Shown here: piece by piece, positions 25,091-34,412 of the stretch
Layout: each line of letters starts with the position of its first letter
Position numbering within the stretch: the stretch's first letter is position 1
Assembly (NCBI RefSeq): GCF_027922265.1
Contig: NZ_BSFI01000004.1
Span: 1-64,000 of the forward strand
Length of the DNA stretch: 64,000 nucleotides
Reading direction: 5' to 3'
Source of the DNA: Hansschlegelia plantiphila
GTDB lineage: Bacteria; Pseudomonadota; Alphaproteobacteria; Rhizobiales; Methylopilaceae
Notes under the pieces: model-generated
The model's input: only the letters and a program-made list of their open reading frames with translations
The model's database searches: none
What the model was told of the DNA's origin: nothing
Translations under genes and position numbers: made by a program

Positions 25091-25283
25091 GGCGGGCGGG
25101 AGCATAAGCGGGCGTGGGGCGGGGGACAAGACGGGGTCGGCTCTCTGTGCGCGTGGTCGTGATGGGATGCGGCAAGGTCGATGTCGACGCCACGATGCGA
25201 CAGGCGTAGGAAGGCGCCTCTCCCGGTGGCCGGCCGCGGCCGGGAGAGTGTCGCAAGCGTCGCGTTCCAGACGGAGTTCCCCG

Positions 25284-25874
25284 ATGTCCTCCCGCACGGC
25301 CTTCATCGCAGGCGCCTTCGTTTTCGTTCTCGGCGCCGCCGGACTCGCCGCCGCCCTCTTTCAGCTTCAGGGCGCCGGTCAGACGGCCACGCAGGCGTCG
25401 AGCGTCGGGGGGCCTTTCACTCTTGTCGATCAGGACGGCGCGACCGTCACGGAAGCGGCGCTCAAGGGCAAGCCGCATATCGTCTTCTTCGGGTTCACGC
25501 ACTGTCCCGACATCTGCCCAACGGCGCTGTTCGACATCACCCAGGTTCTCGACGCGATGGGGCCGGACGCTTCGAAAGCCGGCGCGCTGTTCGTGACCGT
25601 CGATCCGGGTCGCGACACGCCAGAGGCCATGAAGGCCTATCTCTCCGCCTTCTCGCCGCTGATCCACGGCCTGACAGGCACGCAGGAGCAGGTCGACGCG
25701 ATGGTGAAGGCATACAAGGTCTACGCCAAAAAGCAGCCGCTTGAGGGTGGCGACTACACGATGGATCACACCGCGGTGGTCTATCTGATGGACAAGAACG
25801 GCGCGTTCGTCGCCCCGCTCAACCTCAAGCGTCCTCCCCAGGAAGTCGCCGAGGAAGTCCGCTCTTACACCTGA
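25284..25874 (+). CDS. SCO1/SenC family copper chaperone
   Basis: A 196-residue protein with an N-terminal membrane anchor (TAFIAGAFVFVLGAAGLAAA) and a periplasmic thioredoxin-like domain. It holds the copper-binding pair in FTHCPDICPT (C-x3-C) and the distal histidine in YTMDHTAVVYLMD. SCO proteins insert copper into the CuA site of cytochrome c oxidase, or act as redox partners for it. The ATG at 25284 has GGAG upstream. It converges with a glycosyltransferase gene ten bases away; oxidase genes are not in the window. Confidence 0.93.
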   Translation: MSSRTAFIAGAFVFVLGAAGLAAALFQLQGAGQTATQASSVGGPFTLVDQDGATVTEAALKGKPHIVFFGFTHCPDICPTALFDITQVLDAMGPDASKAGALFVTVDPGRDTPEAMKAYLSAFSPLIHGLTGTQEQVDAMVKAYKVYAKKQPLEGGDYTMDHTAVVYLMDKNGAFVAPLNLKRPPQEVAEEVRSYT

Positions 25875-25884
25875 ACGGTCTCCG

Positions 25885-27825
25885 TCAGGTCTGAGGCGGC
25901 GCGGCGCGCCGGGTCGAGACGCCGTGCGTGGTCTTCTCCCAATGGCTCGTCTGGCCGCGCGCGATCTGATAGAGCGCGCGCCACGCCGCGGCGCCGACCA
26001 GCAGCCAGTAGAACGGCAGGGTGAAGAGACCGGCCGATAGCGTCGCCGGCCCGCGGCGTTCGACGCCCATCCAGCCGCAGGCGAGTCCGGTCGAATAACC
26101 GACGATCAGACTTGCGACGCAGAAGCCCGCAAAGGTCGCGTCCGCGAGGCTCGTCGCCGGCGCCAGCAGCGAACCGTCGACCGCCCGCCACAGGATGGCG
26201 AGCATGACGACGGGATAGGCGAGCGCCGTGAGCGCAACCCCGCCGACCAGCATCAGGGCGGCGCCGAGCGCGAGGGGGTCGAGCTTCGCTGCAAGACCCC
26301 TGACGCCGCGGCCGTGGACGATCGTCGTCACCATGAAACCCTTCATCCAGCGGGTGCGTTGCTTGAGCCACGGCCAGACGCGCGTCGGCGCCTCCTCCCA
26401 TGTGGTGGACGCGATCGTGCGGGTGGTCCAGCCGAGCCGAGCGAGCCGCAGGCCGAGGTCTGCGTCTTCGGTCACATTGCCAGCGTCCCAGCCGCCGACG
26501 CTCCGGAGCGCCGCCGTGCGAAAATGGTTCGACGTGCCGCCGAGCGCGATCGGCAGACCGAGCGAGGCGAGCGCCGGCAATACGACGTCGAAAAGAGCGG
26601 CGTATTCGATCGCGAACTGGCGCGCGAGCCAGCCGTCGGCAAGGTTGTCGATCGCGAGCCGCGCCTGCACGCAGGCGAGCGTCCCGGGGCCGCGACGGAA
26701 GGCGTCGAGGGCGAAGCGCAACTGGCTGGGATCGGGGTGATCCTCGGCGTCGAACACGGCGAGATACTGCCCGCGCGCGGCGAGCAGACCGGCGTTGAGC
26801 GCCCGCGGCTTGGTCTTCGGCCCTCCGGGCGGCAGCTTGAGCACCTCGATCCCCGGTCGCGGCGGACGCCGGTCGAGCGCGCCGAGGGTGTTCCGGTCGT
26901 CGGCTTCGACAAGAAGCTTGATGTCGAGTTTCGCCGCCGGATAGTCGAGCCGTTCGAGGGCGTCCAGCAGGTCCGGCACCACCGCGGCTTCCTTCGCCAG
27001 CGCGACGAGCACCGTGTAGATCGGCAGATCCCGGTCCTGCCCGCGGGCGGGCGGCGGCAGGTCGGTTTCGGGCGTGCAGGCGACCCATAGCCTGAAACTG
27101 TTCAGCGCGGCGAACATCAGGCTGCTGAGGGCGAGCGCGGCGCTGCCGGCCGCCTCGAACAGGAAGCTAGAGACCGCGCCGGCGATGACGGCGACGATCG
27201 TCGTCCAGCGCCAGAACGCGCCGATTTCCGGGAGACCTCCTGCGACGGTAAGCTTCGGGAACAGCAGCGAGGGCCCCTCGCAAGCCCGCGCGGCGAGCGC
27301 CGATCCTGCTCGCGCCACGACGAGGTCGGCGAAGGCGCGCGGGCCGGCAAGCACGAAATCGGACCGTCGACCGCGGCGCTTCCGCGTCACCAGCGCAAGC
27401 CGGCCGACATGGGGGCCGCGCGCCGCGATGAAGAGGCGGGGGCGGCCGCGCCGATCGCGAAGTCGGACGGCGCCGGTGCGCAGCGCCATGGCGCAGGCGT
27501 CGGCGTCGATGCCGGGGCCCTCGAAATCGTCCGGCCCGAGGGCGTCGACGCCGATGCCGCGCGCCAGCAACAGGACGAGCTCATCCTCGCCCAGGCCGGC
27601 GATCCCACACAGCGCGTCGAACGGCGCCACGCCAGCGCGCGCGGCCTCGCGCTGCGCTGCGAGCAGGGGGCCAGGGGCGAAGCCGGTGGCGGCGAGCGCC
27701 GCCAGTTCCGGCGGGAGGACTGGAACGACAGAATGGTCCGTCGAAAGCGCCCGCAAAGCGGGGCGCTGCGCATCCGCGAAAACCTGCGCGGCAGTCTCGC
27801 GCCCGGCCGAACTCCAGGATGTCAT
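25885..27825 (-). CDS. membrane glycosyltransferase family 2 with GspE-N-like domain
   Basis: A 646-residue protein. The N-terminal 180 residues resemble the MshEN/T2SSE_N domain (GFAPGPLLAAQREAARAGVA, LLLARGIGVDAL), often a cyclic di-GMP or regulatory module. Two helices follow (about 205-245), then a GT2 catalytic domain with LLVEADDRNT, VFDAEDHPDPSQL (D-x-D-like), TEDADLGLRL and KQRTRWMKGF (Q-x2-R-W), and three or four C-terminal helices. The Q-x2-R-W motif marks processive cellulose synthase-like enzymes. It probably makes an exopolysaccharide; the sugar is unknown. No partner subunits lie next to it. Confidence 0.88.
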   Translation of the reverse strand: MTSWSSAGRETAAQVFADAQRPALRALSTDHSVVPVLPPELAALAATGFAPGPLLAAQREAARAGVAPFDALCGIAGLGEDELVLLLARGIGVDALGPDDFEGPGIDADACAMALRTGAVRLRDRRGRPRLFIAARGPHVGRLALVTRKRRGRRSDFVLAGPRAFADLVVARAGSALAARACEGPSLLFPKLTVAGGLPEIGAFWRWTTIVAVIAGAVSSFLFEAAGSAALALSSLMFAALNSFRLWVACTPETDLPPPARGQDRDLPIYTVLVALAKEAAVVPDLLDALERLDYPAAKLDIKLLVEADDRNTLGALDRRPPRPGIEVLKLPPGGPKTKPRALNAGLLAARGQYLAVFDAEDHPDPSQLRFALDAFRRGPGTLACVQARLAIDNLADGWLARQFAIEYAALFDVVLPALASLGLPIALGGTSNHFRTAALRSVGGWDAGNVTEDADLGLRLARLGWTTRTIASTTWEEAPTRVWPWLKQRTRWMKGFMVTTIVHGRGVRGLAAKLDPLALGAALMLVGGVALTALAYPVVMLAILWRAVDGSLLAPATSLADATFAGFCVASLIVGYSTGLACGWMGVERRGPATLSAGLFTLPFYWLLVGAAAWRALYQIARGQTSHWEKTTHGVSTRRAAPPQT

Positions 27826-27921
27826 GCAGGCCGCTCCCCCCGGAGACCTGCGGCGCCGCCGCGTTCATTCCCGACCGAACCCGGAAAGGGTAGAATCGGG
27901 ACGAGCGAGGAGTCGAGTCTA

Positions 27922-28788
27922 TTGCAACCTGCCAAGATTTTTCGGGGGCCGCTGAGCGTTATGCTCGCCGTGGCGTCGTTCGCCGTGGCGCAGCCGGCCC
28001 CCGCCGGGGCGATCGACCCGCCGACCGTGGCGGTCCCACGCTATTCCGATCCCAAGGCGCGGCTCGAGCGGCCGGACCTGCCGGCCGGGCGGATCGTGAA
28101 ATGGGCGACGGGAGACGACTATCCGCCGTTCCACTACATTGACGCCGACGGTCAGCCTGCAGGGTTCGCGGTCGATCTCGCCCGCGCGATCTGCTCCGAG
28201 CTGAAGATCGCCTGCACGCTGCAGGCCTGGCGCTGGGACGCGCTGCTCGACACGATCGACAAGCGGCAGGCCGACGTCATCCTCGCCATGGCGAAGCCTA
28301 CCCCCGAGATCCGCGCCCGCTTCGCGATGTCGGAACGCGTGCATCAAACCCCCGCGCGCTTCGTCGCGCGCAACGAGGCCGCGCCGAAGGACGTCACTCC
28401 GGAAGCTTTGGGGGGCAAGACGATCGCCGTCGTCGCGGGCTCGGCGCATGAAGCGTTCCTGAAGGCTTACTTTCCGCAGAGCCGTCTGAAGCCGTTCGAC
28501 AAGGCCGATGCGGCGCGCGCCGCCGTGAAGGACGGGCAAGCCGATCTCGCCTTCGGCGACGCGGTCTCGCTCGCCTTCTGGCTGAACGGCACGGCGTCGG
28601 GAGGCTGCTGCAGCTTCGCCGGCGGCCCCTATATCGATGCGCGTTATTTCGGCGAGGGGGTTGGCGCGCTGCTGCGGCCCGGCGACGAGAAGCTCCGGCA
28701 GGCGATCGATTACGCGCTGCAGCGGCTCGACGAGTCCGGCGCTTTCGCCGAGATCTATCTCAAGCATTTCCCCGTCGGGATCTGGTGA
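27922..28788 (+). CDS. periplasmic amino acid-type substrate-binding protein
   Basis: A 288-residue protein with a signal peptide (KIFRGPLSVMLAVASFAVAQ, cut after PAGA). The TTG at 27922 is chosen because it keeps the positive n-region and has GAGGAG upstream; an ATG at 27961 would remove it. The mature protein is a type II binding protein (SBP_bac_3): WATGDDYPPFHYIDADGQPA, GFAVDLARAICSELKIACTL, GKTIAVVAGSAHEAFLK, and the C-terminal RQAIDYALQRLDESGAFAEI. No permease or ATPase lies next to it, so the partner is unlinked, or it is a sensor-type protein. Confidence 0.85.
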   Translation: MQPAKIFRGPLSVMLAVASFAVAQPAPAGAIDPPTVAVPRYSDPKARLERPDLPAGRIVKWATGDDYPPFHYIDADGQPAGFAVDLARAICSELKIACTLQAWRWDALLDTIDKRQADVILAMAKPTPEIRARFAMSERVHQTPARFVARNEAAPKDVTPEALGGKTIAVVAGSAHEAFLKAYFPQSRLKPFDKADAARAAVKDGQADLAFGDAVSLAFWLNGTASGGCCSFAGGPYIDARYFGEGVGALLRPGDEKLRQAIDYALQRLDESGAFAEIYLKHFPVGIW

Positions 28789-28865
28789 GCTCGAGATAAT
28801 TTGCGCGGCGCGCCAGGCCTCTCTACCGTGCGCGTCCTTTCGGACTTCGGAACCTGTTTCGCATC

Positions 28866-30524
28866 ATGACGACCCTCGCCGCCACGGACTCCTCTCTCGT
28901 CGATTTCGCCCGCACTTCGAGCGCATGGCCGTTCGAAGAGGCGCGAAAACTGGTCGAGCGGCTGAAAAAGCGGCCGAAGGACGAACCGGTGCTGTTCGAG
29001 ACCGGCTACGGCCCGTCGGGACTGCCGCATATCGGCACGTTCGGAGAGGTCGCGCGGACGACCATGGTCCGCAACGCCTTCCGTCTGCTGACCGAGGATC
29101 GCGTAAAGACGCGGCTGCTGTGTTTCTCCGACGACATGGACGGGCTGCGGAAGGTCCCGGACAATGTGCCGAACCGGGAGATGCTGGCGAAACATCTCGG
29201 CAAACCGTTGACCGAGGTTCCAGACCCGTTCGGCAGCCCCGAAGGCTCGTTCGGGGCGGCGAACAACGCGCGGCTCAGGGCGTTCCTGGATCGGTTCGGC
29301 TTCGAGTACGAGTTCGCCTCGGCGACGGACTATTACCGGTCCGGCCGCTTCGACGCTGTGCTGATGCGGATGCTCGAGCGTTTCGATGCGGTGATGGAGA
29401 TCATGCTGCCCTCGCTCCGCGCCGAGCGCGCCTCGACCTATTCTCCCTTCCTGCCGATTCATCCGAAGACCGGGATCGTCATGCAGGTGCCGATCGACGA
29501 ACGGAACGTCTCCGCAGGCACGATCGTCTGGCGCGACCCCGACACCGGCGAGCGCTTCGAGACCAAGGTCACCGGGGGCCAAGCCAAGCTGCAGTGGAAG
29601 CCGGACTGGGCGATGCGCTGGACGGCGCTCGAGGTCGACTACGAGATGGCGGGCAAGGACCTGATCGACAGCGTGAAGCTCGCGGGCGAGATCTGCCGCG
29701 CGCTCGGCGGTCAGCCCCCGGAGGGCTTCAACTACGAGCTGTTCCTGGACGAGAAGGGGCAGAAGATTTCGAAATCGAAGGGCAACGGGCTGACGATCGA
29801 CGAATGGCTGGCCTACGCCAGCCCCGAGAGCCTGTCGCTCTACATGTACCAGAAGCCGCGCGAGGCGAAGAAGCTGCACTTCGACGTCATTCCGCGCGCC
29901 GTCGACGAGTACTTCCAGTTCCTCGGCGGCTTCGAGCGTCAGGAGGCCAAGCAGAAGCTCGGCAATCCCGTCTGGCACATTCACGGCGGCAATCCTCCGA
30001 AGGAGGTCCTGCCGGTTTCGTTCGCGCTGCTGCTCAATCTGGTCTCCGCCTCCAACGCCGAGAACCGCGCGGTGCTGTGGGGCTTCATCGGTCGCTACGC
30101 GCCGGGCGTCACGCCCGAGACGCACCCGAAACTCGACGAGCTCGTGGGTTATGCGCTGCGCTACTACGAAGACCATGTGAAGCCGACCAAGCGCTTCCAT
30201 GCGCCAGACGAGGTCGAGCGCGCGGCGCTGGAGAGCCTCGACGCCGCGCTTGGCGTCCTGTCCGTCGATGCGACGTCGGAGGAGGTGCAGACCGCGCTCT
30301 ACGACGTCGCGCGCGCCGTGCCGCGCTACCAGGATTTCTCCGCGAAGGGCGCGACGCCCGAACGACCGGGCGTCAGCCAGGAGTGGTTCTCCGCGCTCTA
30401 CCGCATCTTGATCGGGCAGGAGAAGGGCCCGCGTTTCGGCTCTTTTGTCTCGCTCTATGGCGTAGATGAGACCCGCGCGCTCATTGGCCGGGCGCTGGCC
30501 GGCGAACTGGCGCAGGCGGCGTGA
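28866..30524 (+). CDS. lysK: lysine-tRNA ligase, class I
   Basis: A 552-residue class I lysyl-tRNA synthetase. It has the HIGH signature as [10 protein letters not shown] (residues 52-61) and the KMSKS signature as KISKSKGNG near residue 300. Class I LysRS replaces the usual class II enzyme in many alphaproteobacteria, archaea and spirochaetes. Full length for the family. The next gene follows after 29 bases. The call does not depend on context. Confidence 0.95.
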   Translation: MTTLAATDSSLVDFARTSSAWPFEEARKLVERLKKRPKDEPVLFETGYGPSGLPHIGTFGEVARTTMVRNAFRLLTEDRVKTRLLCFSDDMDGLRKVPDNVPNREMLAKHLGKPLTEVPDPFGSPEGSFGAANNARLRAFLDRFGFEYEFASATDYYRSGRFDAVLMRMLERFDAVMEIMLPSLRAERASTYSPFLPIHPKTGIVMQVPIDERNVSAGTIVWRDPDTGERFETKVTGGQAKLQWKPDWAMRWTALEVDYEMAGKDLIDSVKLAGEICRALGGQPPEGFNYELFLDEKGQKISKSKGNGLTIDEWLAYASPESLSLYMYQKPREAKKLHFDVIPRAVDEYFQFLGGFERQEAKQKLGNPVWHIHGGNPPKEVLPVSFALLLNLVSASNAENRAVLWGFIGRYAPGVTPETHPKLDELVGYALRYYEDHVKPTKRFHAPDEVERAALESLDAALGVLSVDATSEEVQTALYDVARAVPRYQDFSAKGATPERPGVSQEWFSALYRILIGQEKGPRFGSFVSLYGVDETRALIGRALAGELAQAA

Positions 30525-30553
30525 ACGCCGAGCGGAAGGAGGAGATACGACCC

Positions 30554-30838
30554 ATGGCCGCCGGCTCCAATAGTCTGACCCGCGTGTTCGGCGGCTCGCC
30601 GATCGGCGTGCTCCTCCGGCTCGTCCTGCTCTGCGTGATCGTGGGGCTGGTGATGGACCAGTTGAATCTCAACGCCTTCGAGGTGCTGCGCCATGCCGCC
30701 CGCGCGATCGAGGAGCTGATCGCGAACAGCGCGGATCTGCTGCGGCACATCGGTCGCTACTTCCTGATCGGGGCGATGGTGGTGATCCCGATCTGGATAC
30801 TTCTTCGCATCTTCAGAATGGGGTCGGGCCGGGGCTGA
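30554..30838 (+). CDS. small inner-membrane protein, DUF6460-like
   Basis: A 94-residue protein with two hydrophobic helices (about 17-38, VLLRLVLLCVIVGLVMDQLN; about 67-88, FLIGAMVVIPIWILLRIFRM) separated by an amphipathic helix. It resembles small Hyphomicrobiales membrane proteins labelled DUF6460. The ATG at 30554 is preceded by AGGAGGAG; a GTG overlapping the lysK stop would be less favoured. It is likely co-transcribed with lysK, but no function is known. Confidence 0.7.
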   Translation: MAAGSNSLTRVFGGSPIGVLLRLVLLCVIVGLVMDQLNLNAFEVLRHAARAIEELIANSADLLRHIGRYFLIGAMVVIPIWILLRIFRMGSGRG

Positions 30839-30951
30839 CCAGCGCGATATTCGTATTCTTGATATAAGCTGTTTTAATATAGCGACGTTCTTGTTGCCGT
30901 TTCTCGGATTCTGCTGATGGTCCATGCGATCTGACGCATCCGGAACAGCAT

Positions 30952-32118
30952 ATGTCGAACGCCATACACGCCGATGTCGCCGTCGTCGGTCTCGGGGCCA
31001 TGGGGGCCGCAGCGCTCTATCAGCTTGCGCGGCGGGGCGTCCGTGCGGTCGGGATCGATCGGTTCGCGCCGCCGCATCAGTTGGGTTCGAGCCATGGCGA
31101 GACCCGGATCACCCGGCAGGCGGTCGGCGAAGGCGCCGCCTATGTCCCGTTCGTCACAAAATCACACGAAATCTGGCGCGAACTCGAGGCGGAGACCGGC
31201 GAGACCCTGCTTGTCGAGAGCGGCGCGCTGATCATGGATCCCGGCGGCGCGCCGAGTTCGCACCACGGCAAACCGGATTTCGTCGCGCGCACGGCGCAGG
31301 CTGCGACCGACTACGGGATTGAGCACGAGACGTTCGGCGCCGACGAGGCGCGCAGAAGGTTTCCCCAGTTTGCAGTGGCTGAGGACGTCCAAGCCTATTA
31401 CGAGCCGCGCGCCGGCTATGTGATTCCCGAGCGCTGCATCGCCGCGCAGCTGACGCTCGCACGGGCGCTCGGCGCTGACGTCCGTCTGGGCGAGATGGCG
31501 ACTTCTGTCGCGCAGGCGGGAGATGGGGTCGAGATCGGACTCGATGGGGGAGTGATCCGCGCCGACCGTGTGATCGTCACGGCGGGCGCCTGGATCGGCC
31601 CGCTGCTCGGGCCGCCGTTCAACCGGCTGTTGCAAGTGAAGCGGCAGACGCTGCACTGGTTCGAGACCGAGGAGGACGCCTCGTTCGGAGAGCGGCCTCC
31701 GGTCTTCATCTGGATGCACGGGGCTGGCGACAGCGACTACCTCTATGGCTTCCCTCCAAGCGGCGGCAGGATCAAGGTCGCGAGCGAGCAATATGCGATC
31801 TCGACCACAGCCGGCTCGGTCGACAGGATCGTTCGTCCTCAGGAGTCCGTCGAGATGTTCGCCGCCCATGTCCGCGGACGGATCCGGGGCGTGACATCCA
31901 AGGTCGCGAAGGCCGCCGCCTGCGTTTACACCGTGACGCCCGACTTCGGTTTCATCATCGACGAACACCCGTCGCAAGACCGGATCACCGTGGTCTCTGC
32001 ATGCTCCGGGCACGGGTTCAAGCATTCGGCGGGCGTCGGCTTCGCGGTGGCCGAGCAAGCGGTGACCGGGCGCAGCGTGATCGACCTGTCGCCTTTCTCG
32101 ATCGGGCGCTTCGTCTAA
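30952..32118 (+). CDS. solA: N-methyl-L-tryptophan/sarcosine oxidase-like FAD amine oxidase
   Basis: A 388-residue flavoprotein of the monomeric sarcosine oxidase family. It has the N-terminal Rossmann motif VAVVGLGAMGAAALYQLARR and the SSHGETRITRQAV segment near the flavin. A cysteine in AACVYTVTPDFGFIIDEHP corresponds to the covalent FAD attachment site. It oxidises an N-methyl amino acid to the amino acid, formaldehyde and H2O2. The exact substrate cannot be told from sequence; SolA-like is the closest type. It converges on pyrD, three bases apart. Confidence 0.85.
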   Translation: MSNAIHADVAVVGLGAMGAAALYQLARRGVRAVGIDRFAPPHQLGSSHGETRITRQAVGEGAAYVPFVTKSHEIWRELEAETGETLLVESGALIMDPGGAPSSHHGKPDFVARTAQAATDYGIEHETFGADEARRRFPQFAVAEDVQAYYEPRAGYVIPERCIAAQLTLARALGADVRLGEMATSVAQAGDGVEIGLDGGVIRADRVIVTAGAWIGPLLGPPFNRLLQVKRQTLHWFETEEDASFGERPPVFIWMHGAGDSDYLYGFPPSGGRIKVASEQYAISTTAGSVDRIVRPQESVEMFAAHVRGRIRGVTSKVAKAAACVYTVTPDFGFIIDEHPSQDRITVVSACSGHGFKHSAGVGFAVAEQAVTGRSVIDLSPFSIGRFV

Positions 32119-32121
32119 GGG

Positions 32122-33216
32122 TTACGCGCCTGGTCCGGCGGCGGCGATCGCCGCCGCATCCCGCCCGACGAGCGGGCCGAGCGACGTCGCGCCCTCGCTC
32201 GACACGGCCGCAGCGAGGAATTTCCCGATCTCGGAGACGAGTTTCGGCCCTTCGAACACCAACGCGCTGTAAAGCTCGATCAGCGTTGCGCCGGCGCGGA
32301 TCTTGGACAGCGCGTCCGCGCCGGACGCCACGCCCCCGACGCCGACGATGGGCATGGCGCCCTCAAGCCGCAGATAGGTCTCGGCGAGCGCCCAGTTCGC
32401 GCGCCGGAGCAGCGGGGCGCCTGAAAGCCCCCCGGTCTCGCTGCGCGCGGCTTCCTTAAGCGACGGCGGCCGGCCGAGCGTGGTGTTCGAGACGACGAGG
32501 CCGTCCAGCCCGCGCGCAAGAGCGACCGACACGACGTCGTCGATGCCGGCGAGGTCGAGATCCGGAGCGATCTTGAGCAGCACGGGCCTCCGGTGAAGCC
32601 CCCCGGCCGTCGCCGCGTCCCGCGCCTCGATCACCCTGGCGACGAGGTCGTCGAGCGCCGCCATCGCCTGCAGGTCCCGTAACCCCGGCGTGTTGGGGGA
32701 GGAGACGTTGACGACAAAGAAATCGGCGTGCGACGCGAAGAGTCTGACGCCGGTCACATAATCGGCGGTGCGGTTAGACGAATCCTTGTTGGCGCCGACA
32801 TTGACGCCGATCAGGCCCGGTCGCCCGCGTCGGCGTTCGAGCCGCTTCAGCGCCGCCTCGGCCCCGGCGTTGTTGAAGCCCATCCGGTTTATGATCGCCC
32901 GGTCGGCGGGCAGCCGGAACAGCCGCGGCTTGGCGTTCCCGGGCTGCGGCCGAGGCGTCACCGAGCCGATCTCGACGAAACCGAAGCCGAGCGCCAGCAT
33001 CGCGTCCGGCGCGCGGGCGTCCTTGTCGAATCCCGCAGCCAGTCCGATCGGATTCGGGAAGTCGAGGCCGAAGGCCTGGACCGCGAGCCGGGAATCCGAA
33101 GCCAGCGGCGTGCGGGGCGGCAGCAGCTCCAGCGCCGCGAGGGACGCCTGATGCGCCCGCTCGGGATCGAGAGCGTGCAGAAGGGGCCGGATCAACGGCC
33201 ACAGCAGGCCGATCAC
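32122..33216 (-). CDS. pyrD: dihydroorotate dehydrogenase (quinone), class 2
   Basis: A 364-residue membrane-associated enzyme of pyrimidine synthesis: it oxidises dihydroorotate to orotate and passes electrons to quinone. The N-terminal amphipathic helices (LLWPLIRPLLHALDPERAHQ), FMN-binding LAAGFDKDARA, and catalytic VNVSSPNTPGLR (class 2 serine) are present, as is GVGGVASGADAL for phosphate binding. It begins with a GTG that overlaps the stop of the DUF952 gene (GTGA), giving translational coupling. The frame is open further upstream, but that part reads as shadow of DUF952. Confidence 0.95.
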   Translation of the reverse strand: MIGLLWPLIRPLLHALDPERAHQASLAALELLPPRTPLASDSRLAVQAFGLDFPNPIGLAAGFDKDARAPDAMLALGFGFVEIGSVTPRPQPGNAKPRLFRLPADRAIINRMGFNNAGAEAALKRLERRRGRPGLIGVNVGANKDSSNRTADYVTGVRLFASHADFFVVNVSSPNTPGLRDLQAMAALDDLVARVIEARDAATAGGLHRRPVLLKIAPDLDLAGIDDVVSVALARGLDGLVVSNTTLGRPPSLKEAARSETGGLSGAPLLRRANWALAETYLRLEGAMPIVGVGGVASGADALSKIRAGATLIELYSALVFEGPKLVSEIGKFLAAAVSSEGATSLGPLVGRDAAAIAAAGPGA

Positions 33217-33563
33217 GGCGCCATCTCTGGGAACGCATGACGGCCCTCGGGACCCAGAGGCAGCGGCGCCGTCCAGATCACCGCGGCGAGCGGCAGGGGA
33301 CCGTAGAGATGGGGAAACAGCGCGCCGCCACGGGAGACCTCCCATTTCAGCGCCGGTCCAAGGAGCCTTACGTCGACAGCGACCAGAACGAGGTCGGCCT
33401 GTCCCGCAAAATGCCTGTCGGCCGTCTCCCGCGCCTGGGCCGCGCTGGAAAAATGGATGTAGCCGTCCGAAAGGTCGATCGGTGCGCCGATGAACGCCCC
33501 GGCCTCTTCGGCTGCGCGCCACAGCGCGGAAGGCGCGATCTTGTAGATCGTTGCGGCGGCCAT
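33213..33563 (-). CDS. DUF952 family protein
   Basis: A 116-residue protein with the DUF952 pattern: TIYKIAPSALWRAAEEAG, then DLSDGYIHFSSAAQARETAD and a C-terminal ALFPHLYGPLPLAAVIW. DUF952 folds like ADP-ribosyltransferases of the poly(ADP-ribose)/RES type, but a function is not established. The ATG at 33563 is chosen because homology begins there. It overlaps pyrD by four bases, an arrangement frequent in this group. Confidence 0.9.
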   Translation of the reverse strand: MAAATIYKIAPSALWRAAEEAGAFIGAPIDLSDGYIHFSSAAQARETADRHFAGQADLVLVAVDVRLLGPALKWEVSRGGALFPHLYGPLPLAAVIWTAPLPLGPEGRHAFPEMAP

Positions 33564-33775
33564 GATCGGTTCTGGGTCTTTCGCTATGCCGTTCGATCCG
33601 GAACGCAGTCCGGCCCGGCGCGTTATTCGCGAAGCGGCGCGAGCTTTAGAGCCGCAACGACGTCGGAGCAAGTTTCCGCGCCCTCCTTTGGTGGACAACT
33701 GGGGTAAAAGGTACTAATTCCTATTATTGACATCCGCGGTTTTGCGAGGACGCGGCTAGGGAGACGGCGGACGAC

Positions 33776-34405
33776 ATGCTCGGCCATGGCCAGATCTGGG
33801 CGGCGATCGACGCGCTGGCGGCGAAGAACGGTTTATCCGCTTCCGGCCTTGCGCGAAAATCGGGGCTCGACCCTACGACTTTCAATCGCTCCAAGCGCAT
33901 CGCCGCCGATGGCCGGCCGCGCTGGCCGTCGACCGAGTCGATCGCCAAGGCGCTCGACGCCACCGCGACCAACCTCGACAACTTCATGGGCTTGCTTGTC
34001 GAAGGCGGCTCCCAGTCTCCGCGCAACGTACCGCTGATCGGCCTCGCGCAAGCGGGGGAGGGTGGTTTCTTCGACGACGCCGGCTTCCCGACTGGGCAGG
34101 GCTGGGACGAGATCCCGTTTCCGGACGCTGATCGCGGTCAGGTCTATGCGCTGGAGATATCCGGCGACTCGATGGCCCCGGTGTTCCGCGACGGCGACGT
34201 GGTGCTCGTCGCTCCCGGCGCCGCCGTCAGGCGCGGAGACCGCGTGATAGTGAAGACGACCGACGGCGAGGTGATGGCGAAGGAGCTGGCGCGACGCACC
34301 GCCAAGCAGGTGGAGCTGCGTTCGCTGAACGCCGAGCACGCCGACCGCACGTTTCCAGCGAACGAGATCGACTGGATCGCCCGGATCGTCTGGGCGAGCC
34401 AGTAA
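33776..34405 (+). CDS. S24 family (LexA/CI-like) transcriptional regulator
   Basis: A 209-residue regulator. An N-terminal helix-turn-helix (KNGLSASGLARKSGLDPTTF NRSKR) is followed by an S24 peptidase-like domain with the nucleophile in EISGDSMAPVFRDGD (Ser) and the base in EVMAKELARR (Lys). Such proteins cut themselves on RecA filaments or only use the domain to dimerise. It lies alone, not in the prophage. The upstream 212 bases are A/T-rich near 33700-33730, a likely promoter and operator region. It is probably a chromosomal stress regulator. Confidence 0.85.
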   Translation: MLGHGQIWAAIDALAAKNGLSASGLARKSGLDPTTFNRSKRIAADGRPRWPSTESIAKALDATATNLDNFMGLLVEGGSQSPRNVPLIGLAQAGEGGFFDDAGFPTGQGWDEIPFPDADRGQVYALEISGDSMAPVFRDGDVVLVAPGAAVRRGDRVIVKTTDGEVMAKELARRTAKQVELRSLNAEHADRTFPANEIDWIARIVWASQ

Positions 34406-34412
34406 AGGCTCG

